A DNA stretch of 64,000 bases from Sandarakinorhabdus sp. Lineage in GTDB: Bacteria > Pseudomonadota > Alphaproteobacteria > Sphingomonadales > Sphingomonadaceae. Each line of letters begins with the position of its first letter. Within the stretch, counting starts at the first letter, position 1. The notes beneath the pieces were generated by a model. It was given only the letters and a program-made list of their open reading frames with translations. It did no database searches and was not told where the DNA came from. Location: NCBI GenBank assembly GCA_020692215.1, contig JAIMKW010000002.1, positions 372,001 through 436,000 on the forward strand, written 5' to 3'. Shown here piece by piece: positions 63,889 to 64,000 of this stretch. The translations under genes were made by a program, and so were the position numbers.

Positions 63889-64000
63889 ACCCCGCATTGC
63901 CCGGAGGCAAAAGGTCTCACCCCCAGATGTCGCGGGTTAGCATGTCGGCCGGCTGGCTCAGCATATAGTCACGCTGTCACGCAACCAAGGCTCCATGCTC
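63889..64000 (-). other. window edge, possible tail of a minus-strand gene with a frame disruption
   Basis: No gene is complete here. On the minus strand a possible C-terminal sequence (SMEPWLRD, then YMLSQPADMLTRDIWG and TGA at 63917-63919) is split across two frames. The break falls at a direct repeat of GTCACGC (63968-63974 and 63976-63982), an apparent 8-base duplication. The surrounding gene lies outside the window, so this is weak. Confidence 0.2.

Noticed and set aside
1..64000. CRISPR arrays, insertion sequences, integrases, phage genes, riboswitches
   Set aside because: No regularly spaced repeats, transposase or integrase motifs, or recognisable riboswitch cores were seen. Search by covariance models would be the decisive test and was not possible here.

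Overview
The window reads as a chromosomal segment of a GC-rich alphaproteobacterium, most probably a member of the Sphingomonadales. The grounds are the protein flavour throughout, the coaD / cyclophilin / queA / tgt block, a class II DAHP synthase, a PhaR-centred polyhydroxyalkanoate locus, a SapC-family protein, a large TonB-dependent receptor and a CusA/CzcA-type efflux locus. Coding density is very high. Genes are often joined by ATGA, TGATG or GTGA overlaps. I see no insertion sequence, prophage, CRISPR array or rRNA. There is one tRNA gene, Arg-CCG.

Left end (1-17 kb). Two FAD-dependent oxidoreductases, one fused to a TVP38/DedA-type membrane domain, run leftward from a divergent methyltransferase. 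Then comes the most remarkable feature: a leftward operon of a three-domain propionyl-CoA synthase (5.5 kb), a two-half malonyl-CoA reductase (3.7 kb) and an acetyl-CoA carboxylase alpha subunit. With the remaining carboxylase subunits these convert acetyl-CoA and bicarbonate through malonyl-CoA and 3-hydroxypropionate to propionyl-CoA, the first half of the 3-hydroxypropionate pathway known from Chloroflexus. An AT-rich regulatory region and a perfect dyad separate it from an outer-membrane receptor gene.

Middle (17-45 kb). In order: an Lrp/AsnC regulator divergent from a small ACT-domain protein; a CusCBA-like tripartite efflux system divergent from its own two-component system; tRNA-Arg; ribA, xth, lolA and gph; glmU-glmS; glutathione reductase coupled to DAHP synthase; a CPA2 antiporter divergent from a universal stress protein. 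Next is an accessory-looking module: a cytochrome P450 and a membrane-anchored alpha/beta hydrolase diverge from a DUF4188 protein, a PhnD-like binding protein and a rare ATPase-permease fusion. A 21-bp perfect palindrome lies between the two arms.

Right part (44-64 kb). The coaD-cyclophilin-queA-tgt block is interrupted. A Tat-signal alpha/beta hydrolase lies between queA and tgt, and a diverged 3' scrap of a second queA still abuts tgt, so the locus carries a recombination scar. Beyond it are ispA-xseB, an acyl-CoA ligase, a YceI / cytochrome b561 / YceI operon, a SapC-family protein, and a PHA locus (phaR divergent from a short PhaC-like synthase and phaA). The window ends with a GNAT / DUF1285 / Nudix / CCA-transferase / GrpB run.

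Taken together the genes suggest an aerobic heterotroph that stores acetyl-CoA as PHA and may run a carboxylating acetyl-CoA to propionyl-CoA route. No photosynthesis gene and no downstream propionyl-CoA carboxylase or methylmalonyl-CoA mutase gene is present here, so the fate of the propionyl-CoA cannot be judged from this window.
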